Part shown: one piece after another, positions 22,708 to 31,104 of the stretch
How positions within the stretch are numbered: position 1 is the stretch's first letter
Layout of the letters: each line of letters starts with the position of its first letter
Source: RGIG9115 sp045128915
Lineage (GTDB): Bacteria; Bacillota; Clostridia; UBA1381
Direction: 5' to 3'
DNA: 64,000 nucleotides
Assembly (NCBI GenBank): GCA_045128915.1
Contig: JBGVIT010000067.1
Location: forward strand, 1 to 64,000
Translations under genes and position numbers: made by a program
The notes under the pieces: generated by a model
Database searches by the model: none
Told to the model about the DNA's origin: nothing
The model's input: the letters and a program-made list of their open reading frames with translations, nothing else

Positions 22708-23571
22708 TTAAGCTTTGTTTACTGAACCAAAAAGTTCCATTTTTTCTTTAACAATTTCTTTGATTGCTTCAAATCCGGGAGCTAAAAGCTTTCTGGGATC
22801 AAATCCTTTTCCTTCAAGGTCTTTGCCGGCTTCGATGTATTTTCTTGTAGCTGCCTGGAAGTAAAGCTGACATTCTGTATTAACATTAATTTTAGCAACA
22901 CCAAGAGAAATTGCAGTTTTTATCATATCAGCTGAAATACCTGTTCCGCCGTGAAGTACGAGGGGAAGATTGCCTGTGAGCTTTTTGATGTTTGCAAGAG
23001 CATCAAAATCAAGACCTTTCCAATTTTCAGGATATTTTCCGTGAATGTTACCAATACCTGCTGCAAGGAAATCAACACCGAGATCTGCAATCATTTTACA
23101 TTCGTTAGGATCAGCAATTTCACCTGCACCTACAACGCCGTCTTCTTCGCCGCCGATTGAGCCAACCTCAGCTTCGATAGACAGTCCTTTCTCATGAGCT
23201 ACCTTTACAAGTTCTGTTGTCTTTGCAACGTTTTCTTCGATTGCATAATGTGAACCATCAAACATTATTGAAGAAAATCCTGCTTCAATACATTTATAGC
23301 AACCATCATATGAACCGTGGTCAAGATGGAGTGCTACCGGTACAGTTATATTAAGCTCCTCAATCATCGCTTTAACCATTGAAGCAACTGTCTTGAAGCC
23401 ACACATATATTTACCTGCGCCTTCAGATACACCAAGGATAACCGGTGAATTATTTTCCTGAGCAGTGAGAAGTATAGCTTTTGTCCACTCAAGGTTGTTT
23501 ATGTTAAACTGACCAACTGCATATTTTCCTTCTACAGCCTTGTTTAACATTTCTGTTGCTGAAACTAACAT
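22708..23571 (-). CDS. fba: Class II fructose-1,6-bisphosphate aldolase
   Basis: The 287-aa zinc aldolase cleaves or forms fructose-1,6-bisphosphate in glycolysis/gluconeogenesis. Key residues are visible: the zinc-ligand and catalytic region ALHLDHGSYDG, MFDGSHYAIEENV, the conserved glutamate in EAEVGSIGGEEDGV, the zinc histidines in GIGNIHGKYPENW and LVLHGGTGI, and the phosphate-binding KINVNTE. Length and motifs fit the Gram-positive FbaA/GatY-like type. CGGAGG precedes the ATG. A weak 6-bp hairpin (CAGCCT/AGGCTG) lies between it and the zinc-ribbon gene upstream. Confidence 0.95.
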   Translation of the reverse strand: MLVSATEMLNKAVEGKYAVGQFNINNLEWTKAILLTAQENNSPVILGVSEGAGKYMCGFKTVASMVKAMIEELNITVPVALHLDHGSYDGCYKCIEAGFSSIMFDGSHYAIEENVAKTTELVKVAHEKGLSIEAEVGSIGGEEDGVVGAGEIADPNECKMIADLGVDFLAAGIGNIHGKYPENWKGLDFDALANIKKLTGNLPLVLHGGTGISADMIKTAISLGVAKINVNTECQLYFQAATRKYIEAGKDLEGKGFDPRKLLAPGFEAIKEIVKEKMELFGSVNKA

Positions 23572-23624
23572 AATATTTCAACCTCCGTAAAATTAATTTA
23601 TATAACAGCCTGTTAGGCTGATAT

Positions 23625-24227
23625 TTACAATTTAAAATCGCCATCAGTAGTGATTAAGAGATTTATTAAAGATTCTGAAGGTGTGATGGGGAATTTTTTT
23701 TCGCAATCACTACACTCTACATAAATCTTATCAGAATTAATGACGGGGAAGAGATTTCTGCTTCCGCAGTTGCAAATGAGACGTTTGTCTTCCAACACTT
23801 CATGCAGACAGTCAAGTGTTTGTAATATTAAAGACAACTCTCCCGATAAATCATCCATCATATCATTTGATTCGTCGAGAAGCCTTTCATTTTCATTAAC
23901 GGCATCAATAACCTGCTTTTCTTCGCCCGCAAAGAAAATGTCTATCCCTGAGCCAGGACAAGTAAATGTAACTAAGTCCTTGGACCAAAAGGCGTTTTTT
24001 GAGATTGTAAATGAATGCATCTCTGTACAAACAGGGCAATGAATATCAAGCTTCATTTTATCATTTTTCATACTCAATGTAATAGCAGGAGTTTTGCAAT
24101 ATTTATCCAGACATTTTAGTTCAAGCTTATTATTGCCGGAAAAATCAAATACATTGATTATGCAATCTGAAATGCTTGAACAATCAGGACAGATATATGC
24201 TATAAAGCGTTCAAAAGCTTCTATCAT
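23625..24227 (-). CDS. Zinc-ribbon hypothetical protein coupled to ogg
   Basis: I do not recognise this 200-aa protein as a named family. It has four cysteine pairs of zinc-ribbon type: ICPDC near residue 14; a CLDKYC block; HCPVC near 94; and CNCG/CSDC in the C-terminal third. An acidic helical stretch (VIDAVNENERLLDESNDMMD) separates the two halves. The ribbons suggest nucleic-acid or protein binding. Its ATG shares a base with the stop codon of the glycosylase gene upstream, so the two are co-translated and may act together, for example in base-excision repair; that is inference only. Confidence 0.6.
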   Translation of the reverse strand: MIEAFERFIAYICPDCSSISDCIINVFDFSGNNKLELKCLDKYCKTPAITLSMKNDKMKLDIHCPVCTEMHSFTISKNAFWSKDLVTFTCPGSGIDIFFAGEEKQVIDAVNENERLLDESNDMMDDLSGELSLILQTLDCLHEVLEDKRLICNCGSRNLFPVINSDKIYVECSDCEKKFPITPSESLINLLITTDGDFKL

Positions 24228-25099
24228 TACAAATCCTCTTTCAATTCGTGTTTATGATTTAATGCATAGTAAAACAAATATTGTTGAGCATATCCTGAAT
24301 ACTCACCGAATTTTTCGTATGCATATTTCGTAATTTCAGGTATAGTACATTTTTTCTTAAAATATAACTGTTCCATAATTCTGTGCATCCACACATCAAC
24401 CGGAAACGAATCTGTTTTATTGAGTCCAAAGAGCAAAATACAATCAGAAACCTTATTACCGATGCCTTTAAGCGACATAAGCATAGATTTTGCAGTTTGA
24501 GTATCAGCTTGTTTTAGTTCGTCAAGAAAATCAGGGTTATCACTGATAAATTTAGCAGCATTTATAATATATTTATCACGAAATCCGGCTTTGATTAATG
24601 AAATATCTGCATTCAGTATTGCTTCAGGAGCAGGAAATGTATAGTACAAAGCATTTCTGTAACGAACTTCATTTCCGCATAGCTTACAAAGGCTTTCTAT
24701 TATTTTACGAATTCGTGGTATATTGTTGCTTTGGGAAATAATAAATGAAATTATAGTTTCAAACAAATCCTGATTCAGAATTCTGATTCCACATCCTTCA
24801 TCAATAGCTCTGTTCATACATTCATCGCCGGATATATGTTTTTTTATCTCACTATAATCTCTGTCTAAATCCAAATATTTAACCCAGAAATCATAAAATT
24901 CCTTTTCACAAGTATCATACAATATAAGTTCATTGTTGCTGTATGAAATAGTGATTGGTTTGTTGCATGCAACACCTGTATATTCGTTTTCAGAAGATTT
25001 AACAAATCTGAAGCATTGACCGCAATCAAACGTATGCTCAACATTAAAATCATCTATATTTTTTAAAATAATATTACCGTTATTTTTACTGATTTCCAT
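24227..25099 (-). CDS. ogg: 8-oxoguanine DNA glycosylase/AP lyase (OGG1-type)
   Basis: This 290-aa protein has the two-domain layout of OGG1-family glycosylases: an N-terminal OGG domain starting FDCGQCFRF, and an HhH-GPD domain. The helix-hairpin-helix is SLKGIGNKVSDCILLFGL, with the catalytic lysine in GNK, and the essential aspartate lies in DSFPVDVWMHRIM. The enzyme excises 8-oxoguanine from DNA and nicks the backbone. A consensus promoter at 25109-25137 places transcription start within a few bases of the ATG and no Shine-Dalgarno is visible, so the mRNA may be leaderless. Confidence 0.92.
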   Translation of the reverse strand: MEISKNNGNIILKNIDDFNVEHTFDCGQCFRFVKSSENEYTGVACNKPITISYSNNELILYDTCEKEFYDFWVKYLDLDRDYSEIKKHISGDECMNRAIDEGCGIRILNQDLFETIISFIISQSNNIPRIRKIIESLCKLCGNEVRYRNALYYTFPAPEAILNADISLIKAGFRDKYIINAAKFISDNPDFLDELKQADTQTAKSMLMSLKGIGNKVSDCILLFGLNKTDSFPVDVWMHRIMEQLYFKKKCTIPEITKYAYEKFGEYSGYAQQYLFYYALNHKHELKEDL

Positions 25100-25108
25100 A
25101 ATGCATAA

Positions 25109-25137
25109 ATTATAACATAATTAAGGTTACCTATCAA
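25109..25137 (-). promoter_or_regulatory. Promoter of ogg
   Basis: On minus: TTGATA, a 17-bp spacer and TATAAT with upstream TG. The -10 ends only about ten bases before the ATG. Confidence 0.7.
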
Positions 25138-25166
25138 TAAATAATAACGAATTTTGTATAAAATCA

Positions 25167-25194
25167 TTGATAAAATGTACTATTGTGGTATAAT
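25167..25194 (+). promoter_or_regulatory. Promoter of apeB and the downstream repair genes
   Basis: TTGATA, a 16-bp spacer and a perfect TATAAT, 60 bp before the apeB start. Confidence 0.7.
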
Positions 25195-25253
25195 AAATAT
25201 AATAATTGTTTAAAATCGATTGAAGTATTTTTTATTAAGAAAGGGTATATGTA

Positions 25254-26651
25254 ATGAATAAGTATGATGAATTGGTCTATGAGCCAAAATATGTATATGC
25301 TGAATTGTCTAAAGAACAAATTGACAGCATGGAAAGCTTATGCGACGAATACAGAAAATATCTTGATGCCGGAAAGACAGAGCGTGAATGTGTGGATATA
25401 ACAACAGAATGGGCAAAAAAAGAAGGGTTTGTTCCCATAGAGAATAAGGATGAATTAAAACCCGGAGATAAAGTATATGTAATCAACAGAAACAAAAATA
25501 TCATGCTTGCAGTTATCGGCAGTGAGCCTATTACTAACGGCATTAGCCTTGTAGGCGCTCATGTTGATTCACCAAGACTTGACCTAAAGCAGCGTCCGTT
25601 GTACGAAAGCTCAGGAATGTCACTTCTTAAAACGCATTATTACGGTGGTATCAAAAAATACCAATGGACTGCTATACCACTTGCATTGCACGGAGTTATA
25701 TACAAAAATTCCGGTGAAAAAATCAACATTACCATCGGCGAAGATGATAATGATCCCGTATTCTGTGTATCCGATTTGTTGCCGCACCTTGCAAAAGATC
25801 AGATGTCTAAAAAACTATCAGAAGCAATAGAAGGAGAAGCTCTTAATCTTATATTTGGCGGATTTACAATCGGTGCCGATGATGAAAAAGACAGATTTAA
25901 AAAGAATGTTCTTAATATCCTTAACAAAAAATATGGTATTACTGAACGTGATTTTTTGTCTGCCGAAATAGAAGCTGTTCCGGCTTTCAAAGCTAAGAAT
26001 GTTGGTCTTGACGGCGCATTTATAGGAGCTTACGGTCAGGATGACAGAGTTTGCGCTTACACAGCTGTAAAAGCAATAACAGAGGTTGATATTCCTAAAA
26101 AAACAGCTATTTGTATCCTTGTTGACAAAGAAGAGATTGGCTCATGCGGAAATACCGGAATGCTTTCTGACTTTTTTAAAATTTCGCTTGCTGAGATTAT
26201 AAAAAAGATAACAGGTAGCTGTGATTATTTAACTCTTGGGCGCGTTCTCACAAATTCGTCTTGTCTTTCAAGCGATGTATGTGCAGCTGTAGATCCAAAT
26301 TATGAATCTGTTACTGAAAAGAATAATGCATCTTTTGCAGGAAACGGTATTGCGCTTATGAAATATACCGGCGCAAGGGGAAAAAGCGAATCAAGCGATG
26401 CATCTGCTGAGTTTGTTTATAAAATAACTAAAATACTTGACGATAATGGTGTTTTCTGGCAATCTGCTGAGCTTGGAAAGGTTGACCAAGGGGGCGGAGG
26501 CACCATTGCTCAATATGTTGCAAATCTCAATATGGATGTAATTGATTGTGGTGTACCGGTAATTTCTATGCATGCACCTTTTGAAATAACCGCAAAAACA
26601 GACGTATATATGGCATACTTATCATATAAAGCATTTTATAATAATAATTAA
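25254..26651 (+). CDS. apeB: M18 family aminopeptidase (aspartyl aminopeptidase-like)
   Basis: The 465-aa cytosolic metallopeptidase trims N-terminal residues from peptides. M18 signatures: the zinc histidine and aspartate in LVGAHVDSPRLDLK; AYGQDDRVCAY with the bridging aspartate; CILVDKEEIGSCGNTG holding the catalytic and metal glutamates; LSSDVCAAVDPN; and the final zinc histidine in VISMHAPFEI. AAAGGG precedes the ATG. It opens a co-directional series (topB, uvrB, uvrA) and is separated from topB by about a dozen bases, where the topB ribosome binding site begins directly at its stop codon. Confidence 0.93.
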   Translation: MNKYDELVYEPKYVYAELSKEQIDSMESLCDEYRKYLDAGKTERECVDITTEWAKKEGFVPIENKDELKPGDKVYVINRNKNIMLAVIGSEPITNGISLVGAHVDSPRLDLKQRPLYESSGMSLLKTHYYGGIKKYQWTAIPLALHGVIYKNSGEKINITIGEDDNDPVFCVSDLLPHLAKDQMSKKLSEAIEGEALNLIFGGFTIGADDEKDRFKKNVLNILNKKYGITERDFLSAEIEAVPAFKAKNVGLDGAFIGAYGQDDRVCAYTAVKAITEVDIPKKTAICILVDKEEIGSCGNTGMLSDFFKISLAEIIKKITGSCDYLTLGRVLTNSSCLSSDVCAAVDPNYESVTEKNNASFAGNGIALMKYTGARGKSESSDASAEFVYKITKILDDNGVFWQSAELGKVDQGGGGTIAQYVANLNMDVIDCGVPVISMHAPFEITAKTDVYMAYLSYKAFYNNN

Positions 26652-26664
26652 AGGGGAAATTAAT

Positions 26665-28758
26665 ATAATACTAATAATCGCCGAAAAGCCGAGTCTGGCG
26701 CGAAATATAACTGATGCCATCGGTAAATTAACCAAAAAAAACGGATATTATGAAGGCTCAGGGTACATTGTAACCTGGGCTTTCGGGCATTTATTTTCCC
26801 TGGCTGATATAGAAGATTATTCTGAAAATATTACAAAAGATACTCGATGGACGTTAGAAAGCATACCATGTTTTCCTGAAAAATTTAAATTTGTCTTGAA
26901 ACGTGATTATAGGACAAAAACAGTAGATGCAGGTGTTGCAAGACAGTTTGAAATTATAAAAGCTCTTTGTCAAAGACAAGATGTTGATATTATTGTAAAT
27001 GCAGGCGACTCGGACAGAGAAGGAGAAATAATAGTCAGAACTTGCATCAATAAAGCCGGAATAACAAATAAAGCATTAAAAAGATTATGGCTTCCTGACC
27101 AGACTCCTGAAACTATTAACTCAGCCCTTGCAGAAATGAAGGATGAAGTTGAGTATAATAATCTTGCTAATGAAGGCTATGCAAGAACTTATATGGATTG
27201 GTTGTATGGTGTGAATTTAACAAGATATGCAACATTAAAATCAGGTTCATTTTTGAGAGTTGGACGTGTTATTGTTCCAATAGTAAAGGCTATCTATGAT
27301 AGAGATTTATCAATACGAAATTTTACCCCTGAAACATATTATCAGATAGTAAGCAAAGAAATTACCAACGGTGAAGAAGTAGAATTAACAGATAAGCATA
27401 AGTTTTCTGCAAATGAACGCAGCAAAGCAGAGGATTTATGCCGCAAATATAATTCTTGTACAGCGATTGTTACTGCAAAAAAGCAAACAAAGACACAAAT
27501 GTCTCCGGGTAAACTGTTTTCATTGACAAAGCTCCAGAATGTTCTTGGTAAAAAATATAAAATGCCAATGGAGAAAAGTCTTAAAATAGTTCAGGATTTA
27601 TATGAAAAGGGATATGTAACTTATCCGAGAACAAACTCCGAATACCTTGCTACAGCAGAACAAGGTAAGGTAAAACAAATTTTATCATCAGTTGAAAAAC
27701 TCGGATATCCGGTTGAATTCAAGAATGGAAAGAATATATTTGATGATTCAAAAATAGAATCACATTCTGCTTTAACACCTACGTATAAAATACCCTCAAA
27801 AGATGTGTTATCGGATGATGAATTCAAAGTTTATAGTACAATAATGCGTAGGTTTGTAGCAGTTTTTTGCAGCAATGAATGTATTGCCAAGAAAACAGAA
27901 ATAACTATTAAAGTAGGCGACTTATGCGATTTTGTTCTTAAAGGTACAATAATAGAAGAACCCGGCTGGACAAAATATGATGACTACAGCAAAAAAGATA
28001 AGATACTGCCGAAGCTTGAAAAGGGTGATGCCGTTAATATCAACTTCAAACCGACAGAAAAGCTTACGACGCCGCCAAAGCATTATACCATAGAAACGCT
28101 TAATAACTACTTGAAAAATCCATTCAAGGAGGACAAAGGAAATATCGACACAGATGATGATGCTGAAGAATATAAAGCAATGTTTGAAGGCTTAGAGCTG
28201 GGAACAGAAGCTACAAGAACGGGAATAATTGATAACGCAATTAAGAGCGGATATATAAGTCTTAACAAAGATGTGTATAAAATTCTTCCTGATGGTGAAA
28301 ACCTTATTGTTTCTCTGAGCAGAATGAATATCAGTATGGATAAATACAAGACAGCAGAAATGGGTAAGGCTTTAAAAAGAGTTTTCAGAGGAGAAATTGC
28401 GGTATCTGATTCTGTTGAACTTGTAAAAACGGAAATACTTGATATTTTTAATAAACCTAAATCTTCTCCTGAAACTGATACAGATATTGGATTTATTGGT
28501 GATGTAGCCGGAAGATGCCCCTTATGTGGAAATAATGTTGTACGTACAAAGTTCGGATATGGATGTCAAGGTTACAAAGATGGATGCAAATTCAGTTTCA
28601 GTAATGTTATTTGCAACAGAGTTATTTCACTTGAAAATGCAAAAAAACTTCTTGATACGGGAAGTACATACAAAATTGACGGTTTTGTATCAAAAAACAA
28701 CAAAACTTTTTCAGCAGTTTTAAAACTTAAGGACGGAAAAGTTGAATTTGATTTTTAA
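26665..28758 (+). CDS. topB: DNA topoisomerase III with a non-canonical start codon
   Basis: This type IA topoisomerase (about 697 aa) relaxes and decatenates DNA. The toprim domain starts LIIAEKPSLARNITDAIG, with the catalytic glutamate in AEKPS and the acidic GDSDREGEI. The active-site tyrosine is in YVTYPRTNSEYL. A C-terminal zinc ribbon reads GRCPLCGNNVV ... YGCQGY. Homology begins at 26668, but the frame has no ATG, GTG or TTG before 26896, well inside the toprim domain. AAGGGG (26651-26656) lies 8 nt before ATA at 26665; ATT at 26659 and ATA at 26668 are alternatives. A non-AUG start or a lost start codon must be assumed. uvrB follows after 20 bp. Confidence 0.88.
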   Translation: MILIIAEKPSLARNITDAIGKLTKKNGYYEGSGYIVTWAFGHLFSLADIEDYSENITKDTRWTLESIPCFPEKFKFVLKRDYRTKTVDAGVARQFEIIKALCQRQDVDIIVNAGDSDREGEIIVRTCINKAGITNKALKRLWLPDQTPETINSALAEMKDEVEYNNLANEGYARTYMDWLYGVNLTRYATLKSGSFLRVGRVIVPIVKAIYDRDLSIRNFTPETYYQIVSKEITNGEEVELTDKHKFSANERSKAEDLCRKYNSCTAIVTAKKQTKTQMSPGKLFSLTKLQNVLGKKYKMPMEKSLKIVQDLYEKGYVTYPRTNSEYLATAEQGKVKQILSSVEKLGYPVEFKNGKNIFDDSKIESHSALTPTYKIPSKDVLSDDEFKVYSTIMRRFVAVFCSNECIAKKTEITIKVGDLCDFVLKGTIIEEPGWTKYDDYSKKDKILPKLEKGDAVNINFKPTEKLTTPPKHYTIETLNNYLKNPFKEDKGNIDTDDDAEEYKAMFEGLELGTEATRTGIIDNAIKSGYISLNKDVYKILPDGENLIVSLSRMNISMDKYKTAEMGKALKRVFRGEIAVSDSVELVKTEILDIFNKPKSSPETDTDIGFIGDVAGRCPLCGNNVVRTKFGYGCQGYKDGCKFSFSNVICNRVISLENAKKLLDTGSTYKIDGFVSKNNKTFSAVLKLKDGKVEFDF

Positions 28759-28778
28759 TTTAGAAAGGTTGAACGCTT

Positions 28779-30725
28779 GTGGATAAGTTTAAATTGTGCG
28801 CACCATATAAGCCTACCGGCGATCAGCCGAAAGCAATAGAAAGCATAGTTAAAGGAATTAATTCAGGATTAAAAGCACAAACTCTTATGGGCGTTACCGG
28901 TTCAGGTAAAACTTTTACTATGGCTAATGTTATTGCATCTGTTAACAGACCTACACTTGTTTTAGCACATAATAAAACTCTCGCTGCACAGTTATGTAGT
29001 GAATTCAAAGAATTTTTCCCTGAAAACGCAGTTGAATACTTTGTTTCATATTACGACTATTATCAACCGGAGGCTTATATCCCGCAAACAGATTCTTTCA
29101 TTGAGAAGGATGCTTCAATTAACGACGAAATAGATAAACTTCGCCATAGTGCAACAGCTGCATTATTAGAGCGGCGTGATGTTATAATTGTTGCAAGTGT
29201 ATCGTGCATATATGGTTTGGGCGATCCTGACGATTATAAAAATCTTACCTTAAGCTTAAGAGTTGGCACAGAATACAATAGAGATGAAGTGCTTCGAAGA
29301 CTCGTTGAGATACAATACGAGCGCAACGATTTTTCATTCGAAAGAAACAAATTCAGAGTTAGAGGGGACGTAGTTGAAATTTTTCCTTCTGGCAGCGGTC
29401 AGCATGCTTTGAGAATTGAATATTTTGGCGATGAAATAGAGAGAATTTGCGAAATTGATACTGTTACCGGAGAAATTGTTGCTCTTAGAGACCATGTAAC
29501 CATTTTCCCGGCATCTCACTATGTTACTACGAAAGAAAAAATGGAAATTGCTCTCAAAGCTATTGAAGAAGAAATGGAAGAGAGAATAAAATTCTTCAAA
29601 GAACGTGATATGTATATTGAAGCGCAAAGAATAGAACAAAGAACGCGTTATGACCTTGAAATGCTGAGTGAAATAGGATTTTGTCAAGGTATTGAGAATT
29701 ACTCAAGACATATTAGTGGTAGAAGTGCAGGTACTCCGCCTCAGACTTTGATTGATTATTTTCCGGAAGATTTTATTATGTTCGTTGACGAATCTCATGT
29801 TACCATTCCTCAGGTTCGTGCAATGTTCAACGGCGACAGAGCAAGAAAAGACACATTAGTGCAATACGGTTTCAGGTTGCCGTCAGCATATGATAACCGA
29901 CCGCTGAATTTTACGGAATTCGAGTCAAAATTAAATCAAGTAATTTTCACAAGTGCTACACCGGCAGAATATGAATCCGGCCTTTCTGAAAATATTGTTA
30001 CGCAGGTTATAAGGCCTACCGGTCTTCTTGATCCGCAAATATTTGTACGACCTATAAACGGTCAGATTGATGATTTAATTGAAGAAATTAATTTAAGAAC
30101 AGTTAAAGATGAAAGAGTGCTTGTAACTACACTTACCAAGAAAATGGCCGAAGATTTAACCGAATATCTTAAAGGCGTTGGAATTCGTGTAAGATACATG
30201 CATTCGGAAATAAAAACTATTGAGAGAACTGAAATAATACGTGATTTGAGAATAGGCGAATTTGACTGCCTTGTTGGTATTAATCTTTTGCGTGAAGGAC
30301 TTGATATCCCCGAGGTTTCACTTGTAGCTATACTTGATGCCGACAAGGAAGGCTTTTTGAGAAGTGAGCGTTCTTTAATACAAACAATCGGTAGAGCCGC
30401 AAGAAATGCTGAAGGTGTTGTTATTATGTATGCAGATAATGTTACCGATTCCATGAAACGTGCTATCGATGAAACCAACAGAAGAAGAGAACTTCAAATA
30501 GAATATAACAACGAACACAATATTATTCCGAGAACAATCAATAAAGCTGTCAGAGATATTATTGAAGCTACACATAGTGTTGAAAACAGCATATCAACTA
30601 CCGAAACAACTGAAACGTTAATAGCTCGCCTTGCTGCTGAAATGTCAATAGCTGCTGAAAATCTTGAATTTGAAAAAGCAGCTGTTTTAAGAGATAAAAT
30701 AAGACAATTACAAAAGGATGTTTGA
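28779..30725 (+). CDS. uvrB: Excinuclease ABC subunit B
   Basis: The 648-aa damage-verifying helicase of nucleotide excision repair is intact. Walker A is GVTGSGKTFTMANV. The beta-hairpin that inserts into DNA is in VEYFVSYYDYYQPEAYIP. Helicase motifs include FVDESHVTIPQ, VIFTSATPAEYE and LIQTIGRAARN, and the C-terminal UVR domain (NLEFEKAAVLRDKIRQL) contacts UvrC. The start is GTG at 28779 behind AGAAAGG. It is followed by a small orphan gene and then uvrA, so UvrA and UvrB are made from one transcript. Confidence 0.97.
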   Translation: MDKFKLCAPYKPTGDQPKAIESIVKGINSGLKAQTLMGVTGSGKTFTMANVIASVNRPTLVLAHNKTLAAQLCSEFKEFFPENAVEYFVSYYDYYQPEAYIPQTDSFIEKDASINDEIDKLRHSATAALLERRDVIIVASVSCIYGLGDPDDYKNLTLSLRVGTEYNRDEVLRRLVEIQYERNDFSFERNKFRVRGDVVEIFPSGSGQHALRIEYFGDEIERICEIDTVTGEIVALRDHVTIFPASHYVTTKEKMEIALKAIEEEMEERIKFFKERDMYIEAQRIEQRTRYDLEMLSEIGFCQGIENYSRHISGRSAGTPPQTLIDYFPEDFIMFVDESHVTIPQVRAMFNGDRARKDTLVQYGFRLPSAYDNRPLNFTEFESKLNQVIFTSATPAEYESGLSENIVTQVIRPTGLLDPQIFVRPINGQIDDLIEEINLRTVKDERVLVTTLTKKMAEDLTEYLKGVGIRVRYMHSEIKTIERTEIIRDLRIGEFDCLVGINLLREGLDIPEVSLVAILDADKEGFLRSERSLIQTIGRAARNAEGVVIMYADNVTDSMKRAIDETNRRRELQIEYNNEHNIIPRTINKAVRDIIEATHSVENSISTTETTETLIARLAAEMSIAAENLEFEKAAVLRDKIRQLQKDV

Positions 30726-30727
30726 TT

Positions 30728-31093
30728 ATGACAGAAACTATTGTTGAGATAATAAAATCTCGCTTACTTACACCAATAATATATTTAATTGATGATGAGG
30801 TGCTTTCGGTTATCGGTTTTTTTGACGGAAGTACAAAAATTAATTATATATACGAAACTCAAAGTATGATTGAAAAAGCTATAGGGAGAGAAATTAATAT
30901 TTGCGATATTCGTGATTTTCCGGAAGCAGACAGAGTAGATATTATGCATAATGCTATACTTGCTTATTCAGAAACTCCCATGATTAAAGCTATATTCGAA
31001 GCTGCAATGGTTGAGGATTTTAATATTGCAGAGAGCAAACGAAAGACTATAATTGACCGTTCCAATGAAGACGGAACTGTATATTTTTCTTAG
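30728..31093 (+). CDS. Small orphan protein between uvrB and uvrA
   Basis: The 121-aa product (ATG 30728, AAAGGAT 8 nt upstream) has no family I can name with confidence. The middle segment, MIEKAIGREINICDIRDFP followed by DRVDIMHNAILAYSE, has the same layout as the C-terminal half of minimal nucleotidyltransferase domains (a GR-x-V-D-L-x-D-L stretch, then an x-I-x-x-x-G/A-x-x-x-Y helix). The GS and D-x-D catalytic motifs are absent, so this could be a degenerate relative. Placement inside the uvrBA operon suggests a link to nucleotide excision repair, but nothing in the sequence shows it. Confidence 0.5.
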   Translation: MTETIVEIIKSRLLTPIIYLIDDEVLSVIGFFDGSTKINYIYETQSMIEKAIGREINICDIRDFPEADRVDIMHNAILAYSETPMIKAIFEAAMVEDFNIAESKRKTIIDRSNEDGTVYFS

Positions 31094-31104
31094 AAGGAGT
31101 ATTT

